The notes beneath the pieces were generated by a model, which saw only the letters and a program-made list of their open reading frames with translations, searched no databases and had not been told where the DNA came from. Source: Macrolepiota albuminosa (lineage: Eukaryota > Basidiomycota > Agaricomycetes > Agaricales > Agaricaceae). From it: a stretch of DNA of 64,000 nucleotides. The stretch is taken from positions 1,240,001 to 1,304,000 of the forward strand of contig JAMWFC010000005.1 of assembly GCA_027475525.1 (NCBI GenBank), given 5' to 3'. Below, in pieces: positions 23,070 through 33,707 of this stretch. The translations under genes and the position numbers were made by a program. Each line of letters begins with the position of its first letter. Positions within the stretch are counted from its first letter, which is position 1.

Positions 23070-23588
23070 TGTAAGGGCGACCTCTAGAGGCTGTGGCTCA
23101 GTCACACAGCTGGCAGAGGGAGATCCAAAGTGTATTAGAATATGTACTGACAATATCATAATAACTACTCACCTGGCAGAGGGAGATCTAAAGAGAACAA
23201 GTCTAGGGATTCCCTATGCCAGGTTGGATGCATCTGGGGCTTCTGAAGCATGGAAAACAACGGTACAGTACAACAAAATCTTAAAAACTCAAAAATTGAC
23301 TAACCAAACAACTGTGCAAACAAGGCAGGAAAACTCCGGACTTTAGAAGTCAGAAAGGCAAACTCTGGCTTATATAAGCAGTCTAGAAGCAGTGCTGAAG
23401 GGCCCACACTTGTCTGAATGGTAGCTAAAGAACCAGAGCATCTCAAGGGCTGAGAGTAGTACTAACAGATAATGTTGAAAGAATAGAAACAGTAAAATGA
23501 AATAATGTCAGAAGAAATGAGAGAATGAATGAAGGGAGAGTGAAGAGATAAGGAGTGAGAAAAGGAAGAAATGAGGAGTCCTCTGACA
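23070..23588 (-). repeat. 3' LTR of the chromodomain gypsy element (519 bp)
   Basis: In element orientation TGTCAGAGGACTCC to CGCCCTTACA. Preceded in element orientation by a purine-rich stretch (GAGAGGGAGTGA, 23600-23589) suitable as the polypurine tract. It contains a TATATAA box. Confidence 0.92.
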
Positions 23589-24201
23589 TCACTCCCTCTC
23601 TAGAGCGCCGCGTCTCGACATGCTAGATAGAAGTAGTTCTGGATGGCCTGGTCTACTTTGGAAAGAGAATAGAGGCCTCTGATTGCCCGAGAAGCATTAG
23701 AATGCTGTTGATAGAATTCCTGGACCAAGGCAGGAGCATGGACATTCTCTTGTGGCTTTTAGGAGATGTTCTCGATTCCATAGCCCTTCCTCTTGACCTT
23801 GAACTGAAGCTTGTTTCTAAAGAGTCAGCTGTCTAGAATTTGTTTCACTTCGTACTCTTTTTGGTTGTCTACCAGAACTGGAGGTGGAGATGGCTGTAGA
23901 CGTCAACCTGGGATTGGATCCTCTGGAGCTGGAGAGAGCTTCACCACATTGAAGACTAGATGGAGTCGACTCATTCCACTAGGCAGCTTGAGTCGATAGG
24001 CTAATGGGCCTATCTGCCTTACTATAGAAAAGGGTCCTAGACGATGGTGAGAGAGCTTCTAAGAAGGTCGGGTGGTAGCAATGTCAGAGGCATTCAGGTA
24101 GACTTGATCTCCAGGCTTGTACTTGGGGCTGGAGTTTGTCTATGATTATAGTAGCGGGCCATGTCATCCTTTGCCTTAGCTAAAGCAGCCTTGGCTCCCT
24201 C
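23589..24201 (-). pseudogene. Integrase tail with chromodomain
   Basis: Reverse text QKEYEVKQILDS, then LFRNKLQFKVKRKGYGIENI and ENVHAPALVQEFYQQH (about 23865-23690) has the YEVxxILdsR...yLVKWkGY...tWEP..l layout of a chromodomain. The family's SWEP block is altered: a stop lies where Trp is expected (23766 region). Downstream the frame stays open to REGV just before the LTR. In chromoviruses this module targets integration to heterochromatin. Confidence 0.7.
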
Positions 24202-25131
24202 CTAGGCTGCCTTCATCCGATCTATAAACTCATTGACAGCTTCATTCTCTGAAGGTTGTCCACAAGGCTCAAATCCCATCTGAGGGTGTCGACCAGTATC
24301 TAGAAGGAAAGGAGACATCTGGGTGGCAGCGTGTACATGGTTGTTGTATTGAAACTCTGCCTCTGGTAATAGGTCATCCCAGTCATCCTGTCGTTCATTG
24401 CAGAAGAGCCAGAGATACTGTTCTAGCTCCTGGTTGACACGCTCAGTCTGGCCATCAGATTGGGGGTGGTAGGCTGTGGAAGTGTGGAGTTTGACATGGA
24501 GGAGGCAATACAGTTCTCTAGTAAACTCTGCTACAAACTGAGGTCCATGGTCAGAGACATAAGCATCTGACAACCCATGGAGTTTCCAGACATGCTTCTG
24601 GTATAGATTGGCGGCACCCATAGCTGAGCAGGTAGTGTGTGTTGGAATAAAATAAGCACGCTTGCCACAGAGATCCACTACCACCATGATCACATTATAT
24701 CCATGAGAGTCTGGTAACTCAACAATGAAGTCTACTAAGGCCACACTCCAACGCTTAGCTGAGATAGACAATGGATGAAGCTATCTCATAGGAGGCTAAC
24801 AATGAGGCTTAGTCCAAAGGCAAAGGTCACAGGTGGAGGTGTAAGAGCCAATATACCGTGACATTTGAGGCCACCAGTAATTCCATGAGACCAGCTCCAG
24901 TATCTTCCATCTACCAGGATGTCTTGCAACTCAAGAGTCATAATGCTGCTCCACAATCCGCCTCTGGAGGTCTGCCAGGTTGGAAACATAAATGCGTCTC
25001 CGAAAAGTGAGAAGACCATTCTCCAAAGACCACTCATTGGTGTGGACAGACTTCACTCCAGTTTTCTCTCAAGCATGCAAGGCCATGGCAGCCTTAGCTA
25101 TCAGATCTTCTTGAGCGCCCTTTCAGTTACC
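24202..25131 (-). pseudogene. Integrase of the chromodomain gypsy element
   Basis: Catalytic core in one frame from 24771: VDFIVELPDSHGYN (first Asp), YVSDHGPQFV (second Asp, family SDRGxQF), AYHPQSDGQTERVNQELEQY (catalytic Glu in ER/VNQ). The following PEAEFQYNN and TQMSPFLLDTGRHPQ are typical of Ty3/gypsy integrases. The HHCC zinc-binding part upstream (24786-25131) is broken by stops. Interval 24172-24201 carries a stop just after DRMKAA. Confidence 0.85.
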
Positions 25132-26541
25132 TCATCGGATGTCTTGAAGGATGCTCACTTCTTCTCCCTGGCCAACCACACCTTCTAGAGCATGAATAGC
25201 AAATAGTTCTGGCTTCAGGAGTACAATATTGTTATTGTCACTAGCTCCTGAACCATGATCTGCTCGTCTGGAAAGTGCATCTGGCTTGCCCATGCTCCAT
25301 CTGAGTTTGTGATGCAGAGAAAAGTCGAAGTTGGCCAGATACAAGGACCATCAAGCCTGTTGGCGGTTAAGTTTCTTGGCTATCCAAAAGTACTCTAAGT
25401 TTTTATGATCAGTTCACACCTCAAATTTATGCCTGGCACCTTCAAGGAAATGTCGCCACTCCTCAAATAACTGAATGATAGCCAGCATCTCCTTGTCATA
25501 GATCTCATAATTTTGCTCCACAGCATTGAGACTCTTGGAGTAGAAGGTCACAGGATGCCACTTACCATCTTCCCTTGACTGCTGAGAGAGAATGGCTCCA
25601 GTAGCAAAATCTGAGCTATCAGCTTCGACATGGAAGGGAGAGTCGTCATCTGAGAATAGGAGGACAGGCTTTGAAGTGACTGCCTGTTTGAGGGCATCAA
25701 AGGCTGTCTGCTGTGCTGCATCCCAGTGCCAAGGAGTGTCCTTAGTGGTGAGATCAAAGAGGGGCCAGGCATGGTGTGAGAAATCCTGAATAAACCTCTG
25801 GTAGAAGTTGGTGAAACCCAGAAAGGCCTGAACCTCCTTCTTGTTCTTAGGCTCTGGCCACTCTGCCACACCAGCCACCTTGACTGGGTCCATTTCAGCC
25901 ATTCCATGAGAGATGATCAGTCCAAGATATTCAACCTTAGTCTGCTCAAACTCGCATTTCTCTGGCTCAAAATAGAGCTGGTGTTGGCGAAGACATTCTA
26001 GTACAATGCACATAATCCGACAATGCTCCTCTAGAGTCTTGGTATAGATGAGAATATCGTCAAAGTATATGCACACAACACCTTCCACTATGAGGTCTTA
26101 GAAAATGTTGTTCATCATGGTCTGGAAGGTGGCAGGGCTATTAGTGAGGCCAAAGAACATTACCAGAGGTTCAAAGAGTCCACGATTTGTTCAGAATGCT
26201 GCCTTCCACTCATCACCTTCTTTGATGCGCACATTGTTGTAGCCCCAGCGGACATCCAACTTGGTAAAGTAGCACGCACCTCGGAGGTTGTTGACAAGCT
26301 CTGAAATGAGTGGTAAAGGGTAGCAATTTTTCACAGTCATCACATTCAAGACTTGGTAGTCCTGAATCAGATGTAGAGATCCATCCTTCTTCTTAATGAA
26401 GAAGACTGGAGAGGCCATTGGAGACTTTGAGGGATGGATGCGACCAGAGTCTAAATTCTCCTGCAAAAAGGCATCAAGCTCATCCTGTTCTCTGGGAGAG
26501 AGAGGATAGACCTTGCAGCTAGAGGGCTCAGCATTGGGCAT
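25132..26541 (-). pseudogene. Reverse transcriptase and RNase H of the chromodomain gypsy element
   Basis: RT opens near 26541 with YPLSPREQDELDAFL, then FFIKKKDGSLHLIQDYQVLN and LTKLDVRWGYNNVRI-type text. A frame break follows near 26190. YFDDILIYT at about 26070-26040 is the YxDD catalytic motif. WHPVTFYSKSLNAVEQNYEI and DKEMLAI (25570-25470) are RNase H. HHKLRWSMGKPDALSRRADH near 25320-25260 is the conserved RNase H/connection end. Stops at about 26096-26098 and 25411-25413 and others interrupt it. Confidence 0.88.
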
Positions 26542-27785
26542 AAGCTCAATCGCATGGTCCCACTGCTTACGCTCAGGGAGGGAGTCAAATGATGCCTTAG
26601 AGAAAACATTCTCAAAGTCTTGCAGGTGATGAGGAACTGCATCTCAGAATGGCTTAGGAGCAGAGTTGGCAGCAAATGCCTGAGCTAGCTGCTGGGAAGT
26701 AGTTTGGCTAGCTCTAATCTCTGCTACTGTTGGTGGAGGTCGTAAGGTAGCTGCATAAATCCTATCATCTGTCTTGATAGCCTCGTCTGGAGACTCTGGG
26801 TCAGGAGCATACCTAAATTCACCCTCACATCCATCTTCCATTTGGGCTTCACTCACTACACCTCAAATGTCCTCATAGAGGGCCTCTCTATAAGGGAACG
26901 CCAAGGGGGGAGGATCCAGTAGGTCGAGGTCTGCAAAGGGGAGGTGTCTGGCTTGGCAAGCCCGAATAGCAGCACGCTCATGGACTGACTCTCTATGCTC
27001 CTCTCTAACTTCCTTGGCACATGTGGAACACCGTCAAGGGCAGTGGCTCATGCTCACCTTACTCTTGGCTCAGTCAATCTCAGGATTGTGATTATGCAGC
27101 CAAGAGAATCCAAGTATCATGTCCTGCTTTCCTAGGCTGGTGACCACAAAGACAGCACACTCAGAATGAGTCTGATAACAAAGGACTAAATCCACCACTG
27201 AGCAGATGGATCCAGCTTCATTGAGCATACCGTCAATATTATAGACTGGAATAGGGTGAGAGAGGGGCCAGGTAGTGAGCTGGTGTTGTTCTACATAATT
27301 GGTGTCCAGAAAGAGTCCAGTAGCACCACTGTCCAAGAGAGCTATGACGCTTCGAGTTTGCTGAGTGTCAGTTGTCTCAATCTCCACATTCAGATGCAGA
27401 GAGTTGGAAGAGGGAGTGGAGGCAACAACATAGCAGCAAGGAAGGCATTGTTTCCAAGCTAGGATACGTGGTTGTCGGACAGGAGAAGGAGGAGAGGTCT
27501 TAGCTGAGGCTTGGACCAAAGGGGTATTTTGTACGTCGGAGGGGGTGCTTACAGTTTTAGTCAGAGAATCAGGAACAGGGAGCAATACATTAGAAGATTT
27601 TACTAATAGACATGTAAACTGATTAGCACCAGGCGGCAGAGGCATACGACTCATCCATCGCTCTATTGAAAACCCTCCCCTGCAAAATCAAAGGACCCAT
27701 CTAATGGTTCTGCTACAGCTTCCACAGGACCCAAGGACTCCTCCAAAGGTTCTGTTTCAGTCTGTACATTTGGGGAGGGGTTTTT
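26542..27785 (-). pseudogene. Aspartic protease region of the chromodomain gypsy element
   Basis: In the open stretch 27654-27070, VIALLDSGATGLFLD carries the DSGA catalytic motif, and GKQDMILGFSWLHNHNPEID is the conserved ILG(F/M)xWL end of retropepsin-like domains. The 26541-27069 segment links it to RT with stops. Upstream (27655-27785) is a short broken stretch to gag. Confidence 0.85.
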
Positions 27786-29005
27786 TCAAATGTCTTGGGC
27801 AGCAAGGAGCTGGAGAAGAAGCTCTTCCTGCTCTAAAGCTGAAAGATAGCACACCTCCAACCCCTGGGGACAATATTGAGCGAAGTGACCAGGCTTCCCA
27901 CAGCAACAGCAGAGGAGAGGAAGGCAGGAACATTGATGAGAGGCATCAACATCCATAGGTACCCCAAGAGGAAGGGGACATGCCACAGGTACCTGAGCCA
28001 GCAATGGAGCATGAAATGGAAGGGAGGGCTGGATGGAATGACAAGCAGAAAAAGATGCCTGTGAGGTGGAGTGAGGGGCAGTTCCATGGTGGAGCTCAAG
28101 TCATAACTCCATGACCTGCCACTGATTCTGTGCTACCTGATACCAGGTCTCAATACTCATGTTATCAGGTTGTCCCTCAGCCATGCTGTCGATCTGGTCT
28201 ATGAGAGAGGGAAGGAGGCCATCTCAAAAGGTGAGACAGAGCTGAAGACTGTCTGGATAGCAGGCCTGTTCAGCAAGAGCTCTGAAGGAGTCGATATACT
28301 CATCTAGGGTCTGCTTCCCCTGCCCATATCAATGAGGATCTTGGAGAGTGAGGGCTGCCACCTTAGCAGGGTCCAAGGGGAAGAACTCTGTCTGAAACTC
28401 CTTCTCAAACTGATCCCAACTTCCAAAACTCTCCACTCCTTCAGAGGGTTCAAGGGGAAGAACTCCATCCGAAACTCCTTCTCAAACTGATCCCAACTTC
28501 CAAAACTCTCCACTCCTCCAGGACATCGAAAAACTCATAGCATGTATGTTGAAGCTCGCCCAGACTTCATGTAAGAAAGAACCCAAGTGATCTTGAGAGC
28601 ATCAGAGGGGAAAGCCTCACTACTGAGCTGAATATAGGTGATGCAGGACTGCAGGAAATGCTCGCCTATCACTTGGTCACCATTGAATGTGTCTGGAAGT
28701 GCTGGGCAAGGAATATTGGCATGAACTGGGGGAGAGGCCCCAAAGTGAGGGACTGGGGGTGTGTCAGCCCTAACTGGAGGTGCCTGGAGAGGGGTAGGAG
28801 TGAGAGGGAGGTGCTCTAAGAGGGCCTGAAGGGAATGGGAGATGGTGTCTGTGGCCTGACATAATCCAGCAAGTTCAGTGGTGTGGAGGGTGAGGGAAGC
28901 TTGAGTAGTCTGCACCTGAGTCTCCAGAGCAAGCAAGTGACCCCAGGCATCATCCTGAGGGGCAGAAGCATCCAGGGGAGTGTCTGAGGGGGCTGGTTGG
29001 GTCAT
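27786..29005 (-). pseudogene. Gag with CCHC zinc knuckle
   Basis: ATG at 29005 (MTQPAPSDTPLDASAPQDDA). A coiled, Gln/Thr-rich N-terminal part is followed by PALPDTFNGDQVIGEHFL, the capsid-like segment typical of fungal gypsy gag. A frame break near 28534 and a diverged 77-bp duplication at 28368-28521 disturb the middle. CCGKPGHFAQYC near 27900-27865 is a CX2CX4HX4C zinc knuckle. The frame ends near 27786. Confidence 0.8.
28368..28521. repeat. 77-bp tandem duplication no. 2 (diverged)
   Basis: Period exactly 77; the two units differ at five positions, all transitions. Located in gag of the dead gypsy element. Confidence 0.85.
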
Positions 29006-29106
29006 AGAAGCAACAGAGGGGCAGGGAGTAATCCAGTGGAGGAGGGACCTAAAGGGGCAAGAGAGGGCTCAAGCAGGCTGAAGGGGGCTCCCAGACTGAA
29101 ATGTAG

Positions 29107-29117
29107 AGACTTGTTCT
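29107..29117 (-). promoter_or_regulatory. Candidate primer-binding site, self-complementary to the LTR
   Basis: In element orientation AGAACAAGTCT starts two bases after the 5' LTR. It is the exact 11-nt reverse complement of AGACTTGTTCT inside the LTR (29254-29244). No tRNA-like TGG... site is evident. An 11-nt self-primer is how Tf1/sushi-type elements start reverse transcription; there the primer is the 5' end of the transcript, which is not shown here. Confidence 0.45.
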
Positions 29118-29119
29118 GC

Positions 29120-29638
29120 TGTAAGGGCAACCTCTAGAGGCTGTGGCTCAGTCACACAGCTGGCAGAGGGAGATCCAAAGTGTATTAGAGTATGTACTGA
29201 CAATATCATAATAACTACTTACCTGGCAGAGGGAGATCCAAAGAGAACAAGTCTAGGGATTCCCTATGCCAGTTTGGACGCTTCTGGGGCTTCTGAAGCA
29301 TGGGAAACAACTGTACAGTACAACAAAATCTTAAAAACTCAAAAATTGACTAACCAAACAACTGTGCAAACAAGGCAGGAAAACTCCGGACTTTAGAAGT
29401 CAGAAAGGCAAACTCTGGCTTATATAAGCAGTCTGGAAGCAGTGCTGAAGGGCCCACACTTGTCTGAATGGTAGCTAAAGAACCAGAGCATCTCAAGGGC
29501 TGAGAGTAGTACTAACAGATAGTGCTGAAAGAATAGAAACAGTAAAATGAAATAATGTCAGAAGAAATAAGAGAATGAATGAAGGGAGAGTGAAAAGATA
29601 AGGAGTGAGAAAAGAAAGAAATGAGGAGTCCCCTGACA
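29120..29638 (-). repeat. 5' LTR of the chromodomain gypsy element (519 bp)
   Basis: In element orientation TGTCAGGGGACTCC to TTGCCCTTACA. TATATAA at 29421-29427 could be the promoter box. Its outer edge abuts a Tc1/mariner fragment at 29639 with no target duplication. Confidence 0.92.
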
Positions 29639-29640
29639 GT

Positions 29641-30036
29641 GCCTGCTACTTTCAACAGGACAATGACCCCAAACACAACTCCAAGAAGGCTGACAAGTGG
29701 TTTGAGGATAACAACTTTGATGTCCTTTGGTGGCCAGCCCAATCCCCTGATCTCAACCCTATTGAACATCTCTGAGAGTACCTCAAGGAGCAGCTTAGGC
29801 AGTATGAAACACCTCCTTATGGTGTGCATGAAATATGGGAGAGGGTTGCAAAGGAGTGGGATGAAATACCACCAGAGGTATGCCAAAGACTAATAAAAAG
29901 CATGCCTAGAAGGATTCAAGCAGTTATCAAGGCAAATGGAAAATACCACCAGAGGTATGCCAAAGACTAATAAAAAGCATGCCTAGAAGGATTCAAGCAG
30001 TTATCAAGGCAAATGGAAGATATACAAAGTACTAAA
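29641..30036 (+). pseudogene. Tc1/mariner transposase, C-terminal part
   Basis: YFQQDNDPKHNSKKADKWF, then VLWWPAQSPDLNPIEHL, is the DD34D-type second and third catalytic block (QDNDPKH and SPDLNPIE). The Trp after NPIEHL is a TGA stop (29773-29775), a G-to-A change. A 77-bp duplication (29864-30017) interrupts the tail; with one unit the frame runs to IKANGRYTKY and TAA. The N-terminal DNA-binding domains are missing. Confidence 0.85.
29864..30017. repeat. 77-bp tandem duplication no. 3
   Basis: Two identical units (29864-29940, 29941-30017) in the mariner transposase. Confidence 0.95.
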
Positions 30037-30399
30037 TACTAAAATTAGAGATGCTCAAAAAACTGTCCCAATGAGTGAATATTTTAAAATGGCTATTGCT
30101 CCATCAGTTTTGATCTTGATTACATAAACCTAGATTCATTTTATAGCTACGATGCCATAGTATTTTACATGATTTAATTAGGATTTTATATACTTCTCAT
30201 CCTTCATGCCAATGTCATCTTTCAAAAAGTATGAAACATTGGGACAGTTTTTTGAGCCACTGTATAAATTCTCCTACCTCTAGCAACAAGAAATTCCTTG
30301 TATATTTTCTAGAGAAAAACCACATGAAAGTAGCATGACAGCTTTTCTTGTTCCCTTTTCCAGAGGAAACAAGTTCTGCTGCCAGCAGTGCAATGTTGC

Positions 30400-30767
30400 A
30401 CACAGTGCTGAAGATTAGTGGACCTGCAGTAACTAAAGACACTTTTGTGAGGCCATGATCATGTTCCTGGAATTACCTACCATTCATGGGGAGCTGAATG
30501 CCTGGTTGGAGAGAGATTTGCTCTCCTGTGGGCCCAGGAAAGGTGACATCTAGAAGTGCCTTTGGTTTAAAGTTGATAGACAATGCTGACGGTATCTTGT
30601 CTGTATTAATCCAAGGTGGCATGTCATGATCGATCAACGCTTACAGAGGCAGCTTCAAAGGCTTTTTTGACAAGTCCCAGACCAAGGCGGTTACCCTGAT
30701 TACCGTGACTGGCAGCCAGCGTAGTGAAAGGCAGAAGAATGAGACTAAAGAGATTTGAGTGGACCAT
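30400..30767 (-). pseudogene. 5' remnant of a secreted PEBP-like protein gene
   Basis: ATG at 30767 starts a signal peptide (MVHSNLFSLILLPFTTLAAS). Exon 2 (30595-30481) reads IPSALSINFKPKALLDVTF, then PGIQLPMN; exon 3 (from 30432) gives TAGPLIFS. This follows the N-terminal layout of fungal phosphatidylethanolamine-binding proteins (IPxxLsItFdPxxLLeVTFP...QLPrNxTAGPPxF). Introns have GT/AG ends. Downstream, at about 30400, it runs into repeat sequence that also occurs near 38100-38160, and the PEBP core is missing. Family call from memory of conserved motifs. Confidence 0.55.
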
Positions 30768-33707
30768 GGTAAAAGTTTGATCTCAGACTAAGGACGTAGA
30801 CCGAGTAAGCCTTCCGCATCTTATATAGTCTACTCGAGAACTGGGGCGTGTGCCTGACTGCTGAGCGGTTGTTGCAGATATTCTGAGCAGCATGGTGAGA
30901 AATCATGCGTTTGAGATTATTATTGCGTTCTGGAAGGAAAAAAAGTACATCACACGATTGGTTCGTGTAGCAGATAGATAAGTGCCAAAATACTTAGAAC
31001 ATGAGCAATCCAATAAGACGGTAGGTTGATGACTCCAGACGCTAGAACCTCGGACACGCTAATACCAAACCTTCGATTTTAATTTGTGCCCAGAGAGTAC
31101 TCCGGCACTTCAAAGTCAGTGTCACATACATATGGTTTGTGAAGATTGGAAGACTATGTGATGTGAGGACAGGTCCTATCCTGTCGAGAGTTTATCTGAT
31201 GGATCCCATGGAAATGTAATCCTGGAAGCCCAGGGTGGTTTCTAGAATTTTCAAGCGGCACGGATAACTGATTTTTCCACTGCATCAACGAAGAGTACAC
31301 GCAAAAGATGCGCCGGATGAGAATAGTATGTTCAATGACCTTGATAGTTCGTCAGCTTAAAGTTATTGGCTCCTGTACAAATCATTGAGAACCGTTAACA
31401 ATCCTATTGCGACAAAACCCTAATTTTCTGGAAGGTGAATCTAGTAATTGACATAGGAACTTACCATCACCCAATTTAAGAAAGATCGAACCTACTTAAT
31501 GGGTGGCCACCATAAGATGAAGTCGGGGCGGATCTGTTACATCTGTTGATGGATATACTTGATGAACTAATGATATGACTTTCCAGGAGGAACAGCAGTG
31601 CCGCGTAGCTCCATGACGCAGAAGGGGGGGTACAGTTACTGATGACGCTACCCGGTTCAACTCAGAGGATACTATGTCAACGTTCCAAGACGGTGGTGTG
31701 CACCCCCACGGGGGAGGAAGCAAAAGCGCGCGCTCTTCGGGCGACAAATCACAGATCAAGTGACTTTCGGATACTGCTCTGAACATGTACCTCGTATAGA
31801 TAGCCACTTTCCAGTTTTAGTTCCGAGTCATCATATGATGGGACGTGTTTAGAACATTGCGCTGCTATTCGCAAGTAACATGATCCCAACGTTGAGAACA
31901 TTAATCATAATAGCATTCAACGACAAACCTGTTGGGAAATGCCATAGCCCATCAAAGACGCCACAATTACTTGACACATTCTGACTTGCTGTTTGATGGA
32001 TGGTGGAGGCGAATATCCACAGCGCCGGACAAACAGGAGATAAGGTGGCTGGGCAAGTAGCCCCAAATGGCGAAAGGCGCATTGCTCAGCAGGCTCCGTC
32101 GTCTACTCGGGTGTTATGGCAATCAGAATTCCGGAGATGCCAAAGCATATAGCGCTCAAGCGACCAGCGCTAGGCGCGGTATGTTATTATAATGAAGTAT
32201 CCAGAACCAAATCATGTTGAGCTCGATGGGGGTGCCACCGATTAATTTTCCACATGTAAAAAAAACCAGTCATCGCCATTTTCAGCATCGAACCATGTCG
32301 AGAATCACGAGGCTTGGTTCTCGTATTTGCCTTATGGTGCATAACTCGTGACGCTTCTTCCTGAACATCAAGTCGGAAGATAATGGGCAACGTAATGGTC
32401 AGCCTTGACTGATGAGAGCTCGTCAATGATGGATGAAGACTTTGTTAGCACCCTGGAATGTGTGTAACAGATGACATGAGTCTCGTTGAACATCGATGTA
32501 CAATGCCCAAATCAGAAAAACAGATGCATTGCACTAGCATCTGCACATAACTCGACTGGAAACTGATTTCTTTGCGGAGGGGAGACAAAGAGCACTGTAG
32601 CATTATACAAGACACTCTTAGCATAAAGAAGCCGAGGCAGGTGATCGAGAAACTGTACAGAATAGGATAGAAGAGAATTACCGACGTGGTCTTGAATTTC
32701 TGCCGGAACCAATGCCGTATTTCTAGAATGGAGCCCCGATGAGACGACTGGACTTACATAAACATCTAACAGGGACAGACGATAGTTGAAAGGAAAGATA
32801 CATTAATTGACCGGATTTGTATTCCATTCTCAGTGCGCTGAGACAGAGGGGTTAATTGATGCTGTGAATTAGCTGGGAAGGCGAAGAAGAGAGCGAGCAG
32901 TTATAAATAGAATCAACGAATAGAAAATATTGGTATTCCAAAGTAACAGGACCAATCACTTTGCATGCAGTGCGTGAGGATAATAATCTGTACGAGGGAT
33001 CACAAGGTCATGAACATCGGCTGCCTACGTGGACGAAGCCTGAGAAAAGCACATTGCCAAAGCGCCGAAAAAAACATTACTTGCCTGCAAAAGGACTACC
33101 AATATGGCATATACGAGAAAAAGGTCGTTGCTGTCCCACAGGATGCAACTTCTAGAGTCTTCCCTAAGCCATGGATGGCAATTTCTCCGAATCAGCATCT
33201 GAAAGTCCCCATGATGAGCTGAAACGTGTTTAATGACGCCGAAGATTGGACCATGTGCTAAAAACATTCAGCGTCTCAAATTCGCAAAAGCATTGATATG
33301 GAAAGTTTTTGAAGAGGAGACAGCCATTCAAGAGGAAAAGCTGGGTAGGAAGATCTGGATCATGGCGGGCTATGTTGCCTTCTAACATGTTTGACTCGGC
33401 GAATGTGGCCGGGTGGGCGCATTGTTTCAACAGCTTTCACTGCAGAAGAGCGGCATCATGTGTCATCAGGATCTGTGATAGATGGAGAACCTGAGCATAA
33501 GGGAATGGGTTGTTGTTTGTTGGTGTAGACATGATTGATATGGTGATGGAGAGTGATGGGTACATACTTGGATTTTCTCTCATCTGTCTTTTCTTTGTTG
33601 GTCGTATTCTTGCGGCTTTCCTCTGCAACCTGCTGTGTGCAGTTGATCACGCTCCTTTCAGCTGGCAGTCGGCCGTCTAGCCTGCTCCCGCCTGCGCAAA
33701 TCCCGCC
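30768..33707. other. No confident gene; possible uncharacterised multi-exon locus on the reverse strand
   Basis: CpG content returns to normal here, marking the start of the gene compartment. The reverse strand has short open pieces with plausible splice sites: ATG at 32827, a 46-nt GT-AG gap, then an 84-codon stretch to 32513 (VSSGLHSRNTALVPAEIQDH...). Others lie at 32426-32187, 32082-31849 and 31807-31496. I recognise no domain, and splice phases beyond the first two exons are uncertain. No RNA gene was seen. Confidence 0.25.

Larger units (their letters stand above)
23070..29638 (-). mobile_element. Full-length chromodomain Ty3/gypsy element (6.57 kb), inactive
   Basis: Two 519-bp LTRs in the same orientation enclose, on the reverse strand, gag with CCHC, protease, RT, RNase H, integrase and a C-terminal chromodomain: the chromovirus order. 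By eye the LTRs differ at about 16 of 519 positions (about 3 percent). Many in-frame stops and shifts show it is dead. Outer flanks CTCCC and GTGCC do not match, and the two sides lie in unrelated repeats. The sequence next to the gag-side LTR contains an 11-nt complement of the LTR itself (29107-29117 against 29244-29254). Confidence 0.9.
29639..30262 (+). mobile_element. 3' half of a Tc1/mariner transposon
   Basis: Starts abruptly at 29639 inside the transposase and runs to a terminal inverted repeat ending GCCACTG at 30262, followed by TA (30263-30264), the expected target dinucleotide. A perfect 21-bp inverted repeat pairs 30053-30073 with 30237-30257. The 5' half of the transposon is absent on the other side of the gypsy element. 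Confidence 0.8.
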
